60,303 nucleotides of DNA. It comes from SZUA-448 sp964602475. Its GTDB lineage: Bacteria > Bacillota > Clostridia > Lachnospirales > Lachnospiraceae. The notes under the pieces are model-generated. The model made no database searches, was not told where the DNA came from, and saw only the letters and a list, made by a program, of their open reading frames with translations. Where the stretch lies: NCBI GenBank assembly GCA_964602475.1, contig CAZRRN010000013.1, forward strand, positions 1 to 60,303, read 5' to 3'. Positions 8,724-17,321 of this stretch are shown piece by piece. The stretch's first letter is position 1. Every line of letters starts with the position of its first letter. Made by a program: the position numbers and the translations under genes.

Positions 8724-10835
8724 ATGTATCATTTATATATAGCAGAAAAACCAAGCGTTGCACAGGAGTTTGCCAAAGCACTGAAGGAGGACTTTCGAAA
8801 GCGTGACGGGTATATGGAATCGCCGAACAGTATAGTGACATGGTGTGTTGGACATCTTGTTACTATGAGTTACCCTGAGGTATATGATTCTGCTCTGAAG
8901 AGATGGAGCTTTGATACGATTCCGTTTCTTCCGAAAGAATTCAGGTATGAAGTAATTAAAAATGTTGAAAAACAGTTCCATATTGTCAGCGGACTTTTAA
9001 ACCGTAAGGATGTAGAATGTATTTATATCTGTACCGACTCGGGGCGCGAGGGGGAGTATATCTACCGTCTTGTGGATGCCATGGCGAAGGTTCCGGAGAC
9101 AAAAATACGGAAACGTGTCTGGATCGATTCTCAGACCGAAGAGGAAATCCTGCGTGGAATCAGGGAAGCAAAGGATTGGAAAGAATACAGTAATCTTTCG
9201 GCGGCAGCTTACCTTCGGGCAAAGGAAGATTATCTTATGGGAATTAACTTCTCCCGTGTTCTGACCCTAAAATACGGCAGCAGTGTGAAGAATTTTCTAC
9301 AGAAGGAAAAGAATGTACCGGTCTCGGTTGGCAGGGTTATGACCTGTGTACTTGGTATGTTGGTACGGCGGGAACGGGAAATCAGAGCCTTTGTTAAAAC
9401 GCCGTTCTATCGTGTTACAGCGGGACTTGAGGTCCCGGATACAGGAGTTTTATTTGAGGGAGAGTTTCGTGCTGTGGAAGGATCAAAGTATTATCTCTCT
9501 CCTTTGATGTATAAAGAAAATGGATTTCGGGAGCGTTCGACTGCTGAAGCAATGATAGAGCATCTTCTTGGAAGAACGGTCGAATACGATACCGTAACGG
9601 AGAATAACAAGAACAGCTATCCGGCAAAGCTGTCCACAGCGCCTAAAGCAGAGATACTGTCTGTCGAAACAAAAAAAGAAAAGAAAAAACCACCGCTTCT
9701 TTTTAATCTGGCAGAGCTTCAGAACGAATGTTCCAAACGGTTCAAAATCAGTCCGGACGAGACTCTGAAAATTACACAGGAACTGTACGAAAAAAAGCTG
9801 GTGACTTATCCGAGAACTGATGCCCGTGTTCTTTCGACTGCGGTTGCTAAGGAAATAACGAAAAATCTTGGAGGGCTTAGTTCTTTGCCGCAGTTTCGAC
9901 CTTATATACAGGAGATTCAGGAAAGCGGAAGCTATAAGAACCTGGCAAAGACGCAGTATGTTAATGATAAACAGATTACAGATCATTATGCAATTATACC
10001 GACCGGACAGGGTCTTTCTGCAGTCAAGTCTCTGCATTCACTGAATCAAAAGGTGTATGATCTGATCATCCGCAGATTCTTAAGTATTTTTTTCCCTCCT
10101 GCCGAGTATCTGAAGGTATCGGTTGCAGTTAAAATTGTTGATGAGAAGTTTTTTGCCGGTTTTAGGGCGCTGCAGGAGAAAGGATACCTGAAGGTTGCAC
10201 AGCCGGAGAAACAGACAAAGGATAATAAACCGGAAAATGAAGATGAATCGTCAGACCGTTCTGGAAATGAACGAAACAGCAATGAGGAAGACGAGCAAAG
10301 CATCGGACTAGAGTTTATCGATTCTGTTCGTGCGCTGAAAAAAGGAATGCTGCTGGATACTAAGTCAGTCACGATAAAGGAAGGTGAAACAGCACCGCCC
10401 AAACGCTATAATTCAGGCTCCCTGATTCTTGCCATGGAGAATGCAGGGCAGCTGATTGAAGACGAGGAGCTTCGCGCGCAGATAAAAGGAAGCGGAATCG
10501 GAACCAGTGCAACGAGAGCCGAAATTTTGAATAAGCTTGTTAAAATAAGTTATCTGAATCTGAATAAAAAAACACAGATTATTACACCGACCTTGCTTGG
10601 AGAAATGATTTATGAGGTTGTGAATGCATCCATTCGTTCTCTCCTGAATGCAGAGTTGACGGCAAGCTGGGAAAAGGGACTGACATATGTGACAGAGGGA
10701 ACTGTGTCGGAAGCGGAGTATCTTGGTAAACTGGAGAATTTTGTTGCAAAGATGACGAACGGAGTGAAAGGTTTGAATAATCAGGGTCAGATGCAGCAGT
10801 GCTATCGTACTGCAGCACAGTATTATTCCAAATAA
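8724..10835 (+). CDS. topB: DNA topoisomerase III (type IA)
   Basis: Relaxes negatively supercoiled DNA and decatenates by single-strand passage. The 703-residue protein has an N-terminal Toprim domain (IAEKPSVA near residue 6; TDSGREGE with Asp105) and a catalytic Tyr362 in TYPRTDARVL. The late GIGTSATRAEI motif is also present. There is no C-terminal zinc-finger region. A highly acidic, low-complexity insert of about 30 residues (around 495-525) interrupts the fold, and I know no function for it. ATG 8724 was preferred over GTG 8715. topB copies also travel on integrative elements, but no transfer genes adjoin this one. Confidence 0.95.
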   Translation: MYHLYIAEKPSVAQEFAKALKEDFRKRDGYMESPNSIVTWCVGHLVTMSYPEVYDSALKRWSFDTIPFLPKEFRYEVIKNVEKQFHIVSGLLNRKDVECIYICTDSGREGEYIYRLVDAMAKVPETKIRKRVWIDSQTEEEILRGIREAKDWKEYSNLSAAAYLRAKEDYLMGINFSRVLTLKYGSSVKNFLQKEKNVPVSVGRVMTCVLGMLVRREREIRAFVKTPFYRVTAGLEVPDTGVLFEGEFRAVEGSKYYLSPLMYKENGFRERSTAEAMIEHLLGRTVEYDTVTENNKNSYPAKLSTAPKAEILSVETKKEKKKPPLLFNLAELQNECSKRFKISPDETLKITQELYEKKLVTYPRTDARVLSTAVAKEITKNLGGLSSLPQFRPYIQEIQESGSYKNLAKTQYVNDKQITDHYAIIPTGQGLSAVKSLHSLNQKVYDLIIRRFLSIFFPPAEYLKVSVAVKIVDEKFFAGFRALQEKGYLKVAQPEKQTKDNKPENEDESSDRSGNERNSNEEDEQSIGLEFIDSVRALKKGMLLDTKSVTIKEGETAPPKRYNSGSLILAMENAGQLIEDEELRAQIKGSGIGTSATRAEILNKLVKISYLNLNKKTQIITPTLLGEMIYEVVNASIRSLLNAELTASWEKGLTYVTEGTVSEAEYLGKLENFVAKMTNGVKGLNNQGQMQQCYRTAAQYYSK

Positions 10836-10886
10836 ATACGATTCTGGGACGTAACATTGTTAAAGGATGTAGAAAAGAGGCAACAT

Positions 10887-12062
10887 ATGATCATAACCGG
10901 AGCCAGAATACTGTGGAAAGGGAGGTTTCAGAAGCGTGATATTCGTATCAGCGATGGGTTTATTTCTGAAATAAGCGAAATCAAGAAGCCGCCGGCAGGC
11001 GACGGAATGCATTTGCCAAAGATAAGTGAAAGGGTATATCATGCAGAGGGCTGTTTTGTGATACCTTCACTGACAGAGCTACATTCACATGGCTGTGTCG
11101 GGGAAGATTTTTCAAGCTCGGATGAAGAAGGAATCCATAAGATGTTAAGGTTCTATGCTTCACAAGGAATTCTGGATGTTATGGCAACAGTCATGACTGG
11201 TCCGAAAGAAGCCATGCTTTTCGCAATTCGACGGATTCGAGCGGTGGTCGAAAAACAGAAGGACAGCGATAGGAATACGATAGGAGCCGGAGTGGCAGAA
11301 GCAAGAATCTGCGGAATCCGTATGGAAGGACCGTTTCTTGGAGCGGATAAGCACGGAGCGCATGATATCCGTTATCTGACCGGAATTGATGAGGAATTTT
11401 TGATGTGCTGCATACAGGAAGCAGGACATATTTCCATACTGGATCTTGACCCGAATCTGGAGGGGGCAGCTAAGTGGCTGAGACGTAATGCAAAATCAAA
11501 GCATCCGATACGGATTTCACTTGCGCATACTTCGGCGGATTATGTGACTGCAAAAGCAGCATTACAGGCAGGAGCCTCGCAGGTGACACATCTTTATAAT
11601 GCGATGAATCCGGCGGGACACAGGAGTCCCGGACTGATTGGAGCGGCATTTGACGAGGGAGTTCCCGTGGAGCTTATCTGTGACGGAATTCATGTGGATC
11701 CGTCGATTGTAAGGATGACATTTCAGACATTTAAAAACAGAGTGATTCTTATTTCGGATTCTATGAGCGCAGCGGGCATGGGAGAAGGCTGTTTTGAACT
11801 CGGAGGGCAGCAGGTCAACGTGAAACAAAAAAAGGCAGTACTTGCGGACGGAACAATTGCAGGTTCCTGCATTACGCTTCTTGAAGCAATGCAGAATGCA
11901 ATCCGTTTCGGAATCAATCCGGAAACAGCTGTTTATGCAGTGACCGGACTTCCGGCAAAGGCAGCAGGGATAGAAGAAAAGACCGGAAGCATTGAAAAAG
12001 ACCGAAAGGCAAAGCTTCTGATTCTGAATAACGAATGGGAATTGAAGGACATTTTCAGTTAA
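10887..12062 (+). CDS. nagA: N-acetylglucosamine-6-phosphate deacetylase
   Basis: Cytosolic amidohydrolase: GlcNAc-6-phosphate to glucosamine-6-phosphate and acetate, for amino-sugar use and cell-wall recycling. Metal and catalytic residues are all visible in the 391-residue protein: HSH (His66/His68), MEGPF (Glu147), AHTSAD (His214), THLYNAM (His235) and the catalytic Asp291 in SDSM. I chose ATG 10887 because GAGG lies six bases upstream. The frame extends to a TTG at 10857 without support. No nagB or transporter adjoins it. It lies 51 bp after topB with no terminator seen between, so it may be read through from topB. Confidence 0.94.
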   Translation: MIITGARILWKGRFQKRDIRISDGFISEISEIKKPPAGDGMHLPKISERVYHAEGCFVIPSLTELHSHGCVGEDFSSSDEEGIHKMLRFYASQGILDVMATVMTGPKEAMLFAIRRIRAVVEKQKDSDRNTIGAGVAEARICGIRMEGPFLGADKHGAHDIRYLTGIDEEFLMCCIQEAGHISILDLDPNLEGAAKWLRRNAKSKHPIRISLAHTSADYVTAKAALQAGASQVTHLYNAMNPAGHRSPGLIGAAFDEGVPVELICDGIHVDPSIVRMTFQTFKNRVILISDSMSAAGMGEGCFELGGQQVNVKQKKAVLADGTIAGSCITLLEAMQNAIRFGINPETAVYAVTGLPAKAAGIEEKTGSIEKDRKAKLLILNNEWELKDIFS

Positions 12063-12087
12063 ATTACAGTGGAGACTAATTGATAAC

Positions 12088-12140
12088 TAAATTAACTTAA
12101 ATAGCAATTTCCATTAAGCTTAATATAATTAAATTAACTT
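12088..12140. repeat. Direct repeat upstream of the mannan operon, possible operator
   Basis: TAAATTAACTT occurs at 12088-12098 and again at 12130-12140, 42 bp apart (about four helical turns). A 10-bp palindrome TTAAGCTTAA (12114-12123) lies between them. The second copy overlaps the -35 element, so the arrangement would suit a repressor that loops or binds cooperatively. No regulator gene is adjacent. Confidence 0.45.
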
Positions 12141-12167
12141 GACACATAGTTAGACCGGTGTTAGATT
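12139..12167 (+). promoter_or_regulatory. Promoter of the mannan operon
   Basis: Perfect -35 TTGACA (12139-12144), 17-bp spacer, and TAGATT (12162-12167), 38 bp before the alpha-galactosidase start. Confidence 0.65.
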
Positions 12168-12205
12168 ATTGTTAGTATTATTTATGAGAAGGAAAGGGGA
12201 TTATT

Positions 12206-13330
12206 ATGCTAGCACAGACACCGCCGATGGGATGGAATTCTTGGAACACATTTGGATGGCAGATTTCCGAGGAGCTGATTCAAGGAACCGCAGATATGTG
12301 GGAGAGTCTTGGTTTATTGGATGCCGGCTACAATTATCTTGTAATTGATGACTGCTGGTCATTAAAGCAACGTAACAGTGAGGGACTTCTTGTTCCGGAT
12401 CCGGACAAGTTCCCGAACGGAATGAAAGCAGTCAGTGATTATGTTCACAGCAAAGGATTAAAGTTCGGGATGTATTCCTGTGCGGGAACAATGACCTGCG
12501 GGGGACATCCGTCCAGTCTGGAGCATGAGTTTTTGGATGCCAGACAATTTGCAGAATGGGGTGTGGATTTCCTAAAATATGACTATTGCTATAAGCCGCA
12601 TAATATTCCCGGACATATATTATATAAGAGGATGGCAATGGCGCTGAAAAACTGTGGTCGTGACATACTTTTTTCGGCATGCAACTGGGGCAGTGACAAT
12701 GCACATGAATGGATGAGAGCTTCGGGAGCTCATATGTTCCGCTCGACCGGAGATATTCAGGATAACTGGGAGTCTATTAAGAAACTTGCACTCAGCCAGT
12801 GGGATAAGGAATGCTACGCAGGTCCTTACTGCTATAATGATGTCGATATGCTTGTGGTCGGAATGTACGGAAAAGGAAATGTTGCGCTTGGCGGCTGTAC
12901 GGACGAGGAATACCGTACACATTTTTCACTCTGGGCAATTATGACTTCACCACTGATGATCGGCTGTGATATCCGGAATATGAGTGATGCAAGCAAAGAA
13001 ATCCTGACAAACAAGGAAGTCATTGCAATCAACCAGGATCCTGAGGGACGCCAGGCCTACAGTATGAAGCAGTGGAATAATGATGATGTTAAAATATATA
13101 TCAAACCGATGAGCGACGGATCATTCGGAATCGGTTTCTTCAATATGGGAGATTCCGAAGGTGAGGGTTCCCTGCAGTTCTGGGATATGGGTCTGACGGC
13201 TGCATCCGGATACAGTCTTCGTCTGCGTGATTTATGGGCGCATGAAGAGATTGGCGTGTTCAAAGAGAACTACACCTGTCGCCTGCAGCCCCATTGCTGT
13301 AAAATGCTGCGTGCATACCTTACAAAGTGA
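12206..13330 (+). CDS. Alpha-galactosidase, GH27
   Basis: Removes alpha-1,6-galactosyl side groups from galactomannan oligosaccharides; with no signal peptide it is probably cytoplasmic. At 374 residues it has the GH27 start PPMGWNSWNTFG, the DDCW motif, the nucleophile Asp126 in LKYDYC and the likely acid/base Asp183 in STGDI. A C-terminal beta domain follows from about residue 290. It begins the mannan operon and its stop overlaps the next start as TGATG, so translation is coupled to the epimerase. The GH27 family also contains alpha-N-acetylgalactosaminidases, but the mannan context favours galactosidase. Confidence 0.92.
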   Translation: MLAQTPPMGWNSWNTFGWQISEELIQGTADMWESLGLLDAGYNYLVIDDCWSLKQRNSEGLLVPDPDKFPNGMKAVSDYVHSKGLKFGMYSCAGTMTCGGHPSSLEHEFLDARQFAEWGVDFLKYDYCYKPHNIPGHILYKRMAMALKNCGRDILFSACNWGSDNAHEWMRASGAHMFRSTGDIQDNWESIKKLALSQWDKECYAGPYCYNDVDMLVVGMYGKGNVALGGCTDEEYRTHFSLWAIMTSPLMIGCDIRNMSDASKEILTNKEVIAINQDPEGRQAYSMKQWNNDDVKIYIKPMSDGSFGIGFFNMGDSEGEGSLQFWDMGLTAASGYSLRLRDLWAHEEIGVFKENYTCRLQPHCCKMLRAYLTK

Positions 13331-14874
13331 TGTCTTCCATATGCATGAAATGCGGCAGAAATCTAGTACGGGACGAGGTTGCTATTAATTTGAAATTAGT
13401 AAACAAGAATGCAAAGGAATACCTTTGCATTCCTTGTCTCTCTGAATATTTTAAGTGTTCCGAACAGGTAATATGGGATAGGATTGAGGCATTGCGGGAA
13501 TCCGGCTGTACCCTGTTTCCAATGAACTCTGTAAAAGAGACAGAACCAAAAGGCAAAGGAGAACAAAGTCCGACTATGGTGAATGAAGCAAAAAAACATC
13601 TTACCGAAAAGATTCTTCCTTTCTGGGAGAACCTGATTGACAAAGAGTACGGTGGTTATTACGGATATCTGGATTATGATTTGAAGCTGGATCAGAAGTA
13701 TGTGAAAGGCTGTATCCTAAACAGCCGTATTCTGTGGTTCTTTTCCAATGCAGCAATGACCTTGCAGGATACTGCTGTTCTTTCGTATGCAGACCATGCA
13801 TATGATTTTATGACCGGGCATTGCCTGGATCGGAAAAACGGCGGTATTTTCTGGGCTATGAATTACGATGGAACAGTTTCTGACAGTACAAAGCATACCT
13901 ATAACCAAGCATTTGCCATATATGCACTATCGTCCTATTTTGCCGCTTCCGGAAGGAGTGAAGCTCTGCAGGAGGCAGAGAAGCTGTTTGATATTATTGA
14001 AGAAAATTGTACCGATGAGATTGGATATCTCGAAGCATTTACTGCGGATTTTAAACCGGAGAGCAATGAAAAGCTGTCCGAGAACGGTGTGATGGCAGAA
14101 AAGACCATGAATACGCTGCTGCATGTTCTGGAGGCGTATACGGAATTATACCGGGTTACAGGAAGTGGTTTTATCGGCTGTGACAGTAACCGACTTAACC
14201 TGAACGGAACCTTTACGCAACTGACAGAAGATCAAATGAGCGAATTTTCAAAGCTGCACAGGAAGGTGCGTGAGCGACTGGTCTGGATTCTGAATTGTTT
14301 TGCGGACAAGGTGTTTAATCCGGTGCTGCGCAGGCAGGAGGTTTTCTTTGACCGTGAAATGAACAGTATTATTGATCTGCATTCTTACGGACATGATATC
14401 GAAACTGCATGGCTGGTTGACCGCTGTTGTGAGGTACTTCAGGCGGATACGGAAGGAGAACATACGATTTGTGCCCTGGCAGCCCGAATGTCCGAAATTA
14501 CAAAGGTTTTGACATCGAAAATCTATGAACGTGCCTATGTCAAACATTCCTTATTAAACGAATGTGAGCGGGGAGTGGATGACAAAAAACGTATCTGGTG
14601 GGTTCAGGCTGAGGCAGTGGTTTCCTTTCTGAACGCATATCAAAAGGATCCGGTAATGACAAAATATCTTGACGCATCCAAAGATATTTTTCGATTCGTA
14701 ATGGACTATGTTGTTGATAAAAGAGCCGGGTCTGAATGGTTCATGTGGGTTGACGAGAATGGTACACCGATTACGGGAGCACCGATTGTGGAACCTTGGA
14801 AGTGTCCGTACCATAACGGAAGAATGTGTCTTGAAATTATCAGAAGGGGGAACGAACTTGCATCCGACTTATAA
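13330..14874 (+). CDS. AGE-family 2-epimerase (mannobiose/cellobiose type) with an N-terminal zinc-ribbon-like domain
   Basis: Likely converts beta-1,4-mannobiose to mannosyl-glucose, the substrate of the next enzyme. The AGE alpha/alpha-barrel occupies about residues 86-514, with HTYNQAF, the GHDIETAWL motif typical of cellobiose 2-epimerases, and WWVQAEA. Unusually, residues 1-63 form a separate domain with two CxxC pairs (Cys5/Cys8 and Cys33/Cys36) ending in GCTLF. I recall this as a small stand-alone protein in Lachnospiraceae. Residues 64-85 are a polar linker. No frameshift or internal ribosome site separates the parts. The usual family length is near 400, against 514 here. The stop overlaps the phosphorylase start by 17 bp. 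Confidence 0.85.
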   Translation: MSSICMKCGRNLVRDEVAINLKLVNKNAKEYLCIPCLSEYFKCSEQVIWDRIEALRESGCTLFPMNSVKETEPKGKGEQSPTMVNEAKKHLTEKILPFWENLIDKEYGGYYGYLDYDLKLDQKYVKGCILNSRILWFFSNAAMTLQDTAVLSYADHAYDFMTGHCLDRKNGGIFWAMNYDGTVSDSTKHTYNQAFAIYALSSYFAASGRSEALQEAEKLFDIIEENCTDEIGYLEAFTADFKPESNEKLSENGVMAEKTMNTLLHVLEAYTELYRVTGSGFIGCDSNRLNLNGTFTQLTEDQMSEFSKLHRKVRERLVWILNCFADKVFNPVLRRQEVFFDREMNSIIDLHSYGHDIETAWLVDRCCEVLQADTEGEHTICALAARMSEITKVLTSKIYERAYVKHSLLNECERGVDDKKRIWWVQAEAVVSFLNAYQKDPVMTKYLDASKDIFRFVMDYVVDKRAGSEWFMWVDENGTPITGAPIVEPWKCPYHNGRMCLEIIRRGNELASDL

Positions 14875-16018
14875 AACACTGCTGGAACAGCAGAATACAG
14901 TGATTAATATGAAAAATGAAAAAACAAGCTTTTACAATGGAATTTATGACCGTTGGAAGCTTCCGGTACTAACAAGAGAGCATATCCCGGTTTTTTGGAA
15001 ATATGATCTGAATGAAAAGACCAATCCCTATTTTATGGAGCGTCTTGGAGTTAATGCAGTCATGAATTCCGGAGCGATTAAGCTTGACGGAAAATATTGT
15101 CTGGTGGCCCGTATTGAAGGCAATGACAGAAAGTCTTTTTTTGGAGTGGCAAGAAGTAAAAGCGGAGTGGATGGCTTTGTATTTGATAATTATCCGGTCA
15201 GACTTCCGGATACCTGCCCTGAAGAAACAAATGTCTATGATATGCGTCTGACTGCGCATGAAGACGGTTATATTTACGGAGTATTCTGTTCAGAAAGCAA
15301 GGATACATCGGTAAATGATCTCTCGGCGGCTGTTGCTGCAGCCGGAATCGTAAGAACGAAGGATCTTGTGCACTGGGATCGTCTGCCGAATCTTGTCACA
15401 TTGAATTCTCCTCAGCAGAGAAATGTCTGTCTTCACCCGGAATTTGTTAACGGGAAATATGCATTCTACACAAGACCAATGGATGACTTTATTGATACCG
15501 GCTCGGGCGGAGGAATCGGATTTGGTCTCTGCGACGATATTACCCACGCAGTACTTGACGAAGAGATAATAACCAGTAAAAGAAAATATCATACCATTAC
15601 TGAAGCAAAGAATGGTGCAGGAGCTGTACCGATTAAAACGGAGCGTGGATTTATTCATATTGCGCATGGAGTACGGAATACTGCTGCTGGTCTGCGTTAT
15701 GTTATTTATGCGTTTGCGACGGACTTAAAGGATCCCTCCAAAGTAATAGCGGAGCCTTCCGGCTATCTGATTGCGCCGCTTGGTGCAGAACGGGTCGGCG
15801 ATGTTTCTAATGTGGTATTTGTTAACGGCGCTATCGCGGATGACAACGGAGATGTATATATCTATTATGCATCCTCTGACACCCGTCTCCATGTTGCAAC
15901 AACGACAGTGGATAAACTGATTGATTATGTATTTCATACACCGAATGACCCGCTTCGTTCCGTTGAATGTGTAGAACAGCGCTGCAGAATGATTGAGGAA
16001 AATCTGAAGCTTCTGTAA
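14858..16018 (+). CDS. 4-O-beta-D-mannosyl-D-glucose phosphorylase, GH130 subfamily 1
   Basis: Phosphorolyses mannosyl-glucose to alpha-mannose-1-phosphate and glucose, the energy-saving step of the mannobiose pathway described in Bacteroides and Ruminococcus. The 386-residue sequence closely follows the GH130_1 pattern as I remember it: NPYFMERLGVNAV, EGNDRKSFF, TNVYDMRLTAHEDG, HPEFVNGKYAFYTRP, HGVRNTAAGLRYV, GDVSNVVF and YYASSDTR. I chose TTG 14858 because AGGGGG lies seven bases upstream and the resulting N-terminus matches the length of characterised homologues. The frame extends further upstream inside the epimerase gene, which I discount. Confidence 0.92.
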   Translation: MHPTYKTLLEQQNTVINMKNEKTSFYNGIYDRWKLPVLTREHIPVFWKYDLNEKTNPYFMERLGVNAVMNSGAIKLDGKYCLVARIEGNDRKSFFGVARSKSGVDGFVFDNYPVRLPDTCPEETNVYDMRLTAHEDGYIYGVFCSESKDTSVNDLSAAVAAAGIVRTKDLVHWDRLPNLVTLNSPQQRNVCLHPEFVNGKYAFYTRPMDDFIDTGSGGGIGFGLCDDITHAVLDEEIITSKRKYHTITEAKNGAGAVPIKTERGFIHIAHGVRNTAAGLRYVIYAFATDLKDPSKVIAEPSGYLIAPLGAERVGDVSNVVFVNGAIADDNGDVYIYYASSDTRLHVATTTVDKLIDYVFHTPNDPLRSVECVEQRCRMIEENLKLL

Positions 16019-16032
16019 AATCACGATACAAT

Positions 16033-16050
16033 GAAACCGCAAACGGTTTC
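16033..16050 (+). other. Small perfect hairpin between phosphorylase and esterase genes
   Basis: GAAACCG (16033-16039) and CGGTTTC (16044-16050) around a 4-base loop, with no U tract. It could be an RNA processing or stabilising element inside the operon. Confidence 0.45.
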
Positions 16051-16127
16051 GGACAAGCTGCTTTGCAACTGGGATATGCTGAAAATACATAAAGCAAGAT
16101 AATTAGCGAAAAAACGGAGAATGAGAA

Positions 16128-17237
16128 ATGATGGATCATACGGTATTTGAACGGGGAGTTATCAGAACGGGAAATAACAACAGAATAAAAAAGGTGATGG
16201 AGCGTGCGGTAAACGGAGAGAAGCTTACCATAGGCTTTCTCGGCGGTTCCATTACACAAGGCTCGCTGTCATCGGTTCCTCAGACCTGTTATGCGTACCT
16301 TGTCTTTGAATGGTGGAAAAAGACTTTTCCAAAAGCCGAGTTTACCTATGTAAATGCCGGAATCGGAGGAACCTCGTCGCAACTTGGGGTATCCAGAGTT
16401 GACAAAGACCTGCTTGCATATGAACCGGATTTTTGTATTGTGGAATTCACTGTTAATGATGAGGACAATGAATTCTTTCTTGAGACCTATGAAGGACTGT
16501 TAAGAAAAATTCTTCTGTATGGGAACGGACAGACAGCAGTAATGCTTTTGCATAATGTTCAGTATGATGACGGAAAGAGTGCATTTGCACAGCATAATAA
16601 GGCAGGTGAGTTTTATCAGCTGCCGGCGTGCGGAATAAATGACAGTATTTACAGAGAAATCAAAGAAGGCAGACTTAAGACCGATGCTGTGACACCGGAT
16701 ATGCTTCATCCAAACGATACCGGACATGCTTTGCTGGCTGAACAGGTAACAACACTTCTTGAACTGATTCGGAAAGCTACGCCGGACGAAGAGCACACTA
16801 TTCCGGAAAGAACACTGACGCTGAACCGTTTTCAAAAAGCCGGAAGGCTTCAGAATATGAACTGTATACCGGAAATCTGTGGTTTTGCGGCAGATACGGA
16901 ACCGCAAAGACATATCACCGAGTTCTTTCGAAACGGATGGACGGCAGAAAAGACGGGCGACCGGATTGTTTTTGAACTGGAGTGTTCCTGCCTTGCAGTG
17001 CAGTATCGCAAGACAATCAGTAAGCCGGCGCCGGCTGCGACAGCGGTGCTTGACGGAAATACAGAACAATCCGTACTGTTGGACGGAGAATTTGACCAGA
17101 CCTGGGGAGATTGTCTGCTCTGCCAGACGCTGTTCACGGAGACGGAGAGAAAAAAACATACGCTGGAAATCACGATTACAAGAAACAACGAAGAAGACCG
17201 TCTGCCATTTTATCTGGTTTCGCTGCTTTATGCATAA
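16128..17237 (+). CDS. SGNH-family acetyl esterase, CE17-like mannan deacetylase
   Basis: Probably removes acetyl groups from manno-oligosaccharides. The 369-residue protein has an SGNH hydrolase domain (about 1-215) with nucleophile Ser41 in GGSITQ, the glycine block GIGGTSS, the VNDEDN block, and the catalytic pair Asp191/His194 in DMLHPND. A C-terminal beta-sandwich (about 245-369) looks carbohydrate-binding (CBM35-like). Size, domain order and location in a mannan operon match the CE17 esterases known from Roseburia intestinalis; that match is from memory. No signal peptide, so it acts inside the cell. ATG 16128 is followed directly by a second ATG. Confidence 0.83.
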   Translation: MMDHTVFERGVIRTGNNNRIKKVMERAVNGEKLTIGFLGGSITQGSLSSVPQTCYAYLVFEWWKKTFPKAEFTYVNAGIGGTSSQLGVSRVDKDLLAYEPDFCIVEFTVNDEDNEFFLETYEGLLRKILLYGNGQTAVMLLHNVQYDDGKSAFAQHNKAGEFYQLPACGINDSIYREIKEGRLKTDAVTPDMLHPNDTGHALLAEQVTTLLELIRKATPDEEHTIPERTLTLNRFQKAGRLQNMNCIPEICGFAADTEPQRHITEFFRNGWTAEKTGDRIVFELECSCLAVQYRKTISKPAPAATAVLDGNTEQSVLLDGEFDQTWGDCLLCQTLFTETERKKHTLEITITRNNEEDRLPFYLVSLLYA

Positions 17238-17321
17238 GACTCACCTGTATGAACGATTTTGTACTGACCCGGGCGCTGTCGGGTCGAAGACAGAATATAC
17301 AGCGCAGAAACGGTGCAGAAA

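Noticed and set aside
13330..13585. Two separate genes, a small zinc-ribbon protein and an epimerase
   Set aside because: The frame is continuous with no stop, and the only internal ATG near the junction has its nearest GGAG about 14 bases away, too far for a usual start.
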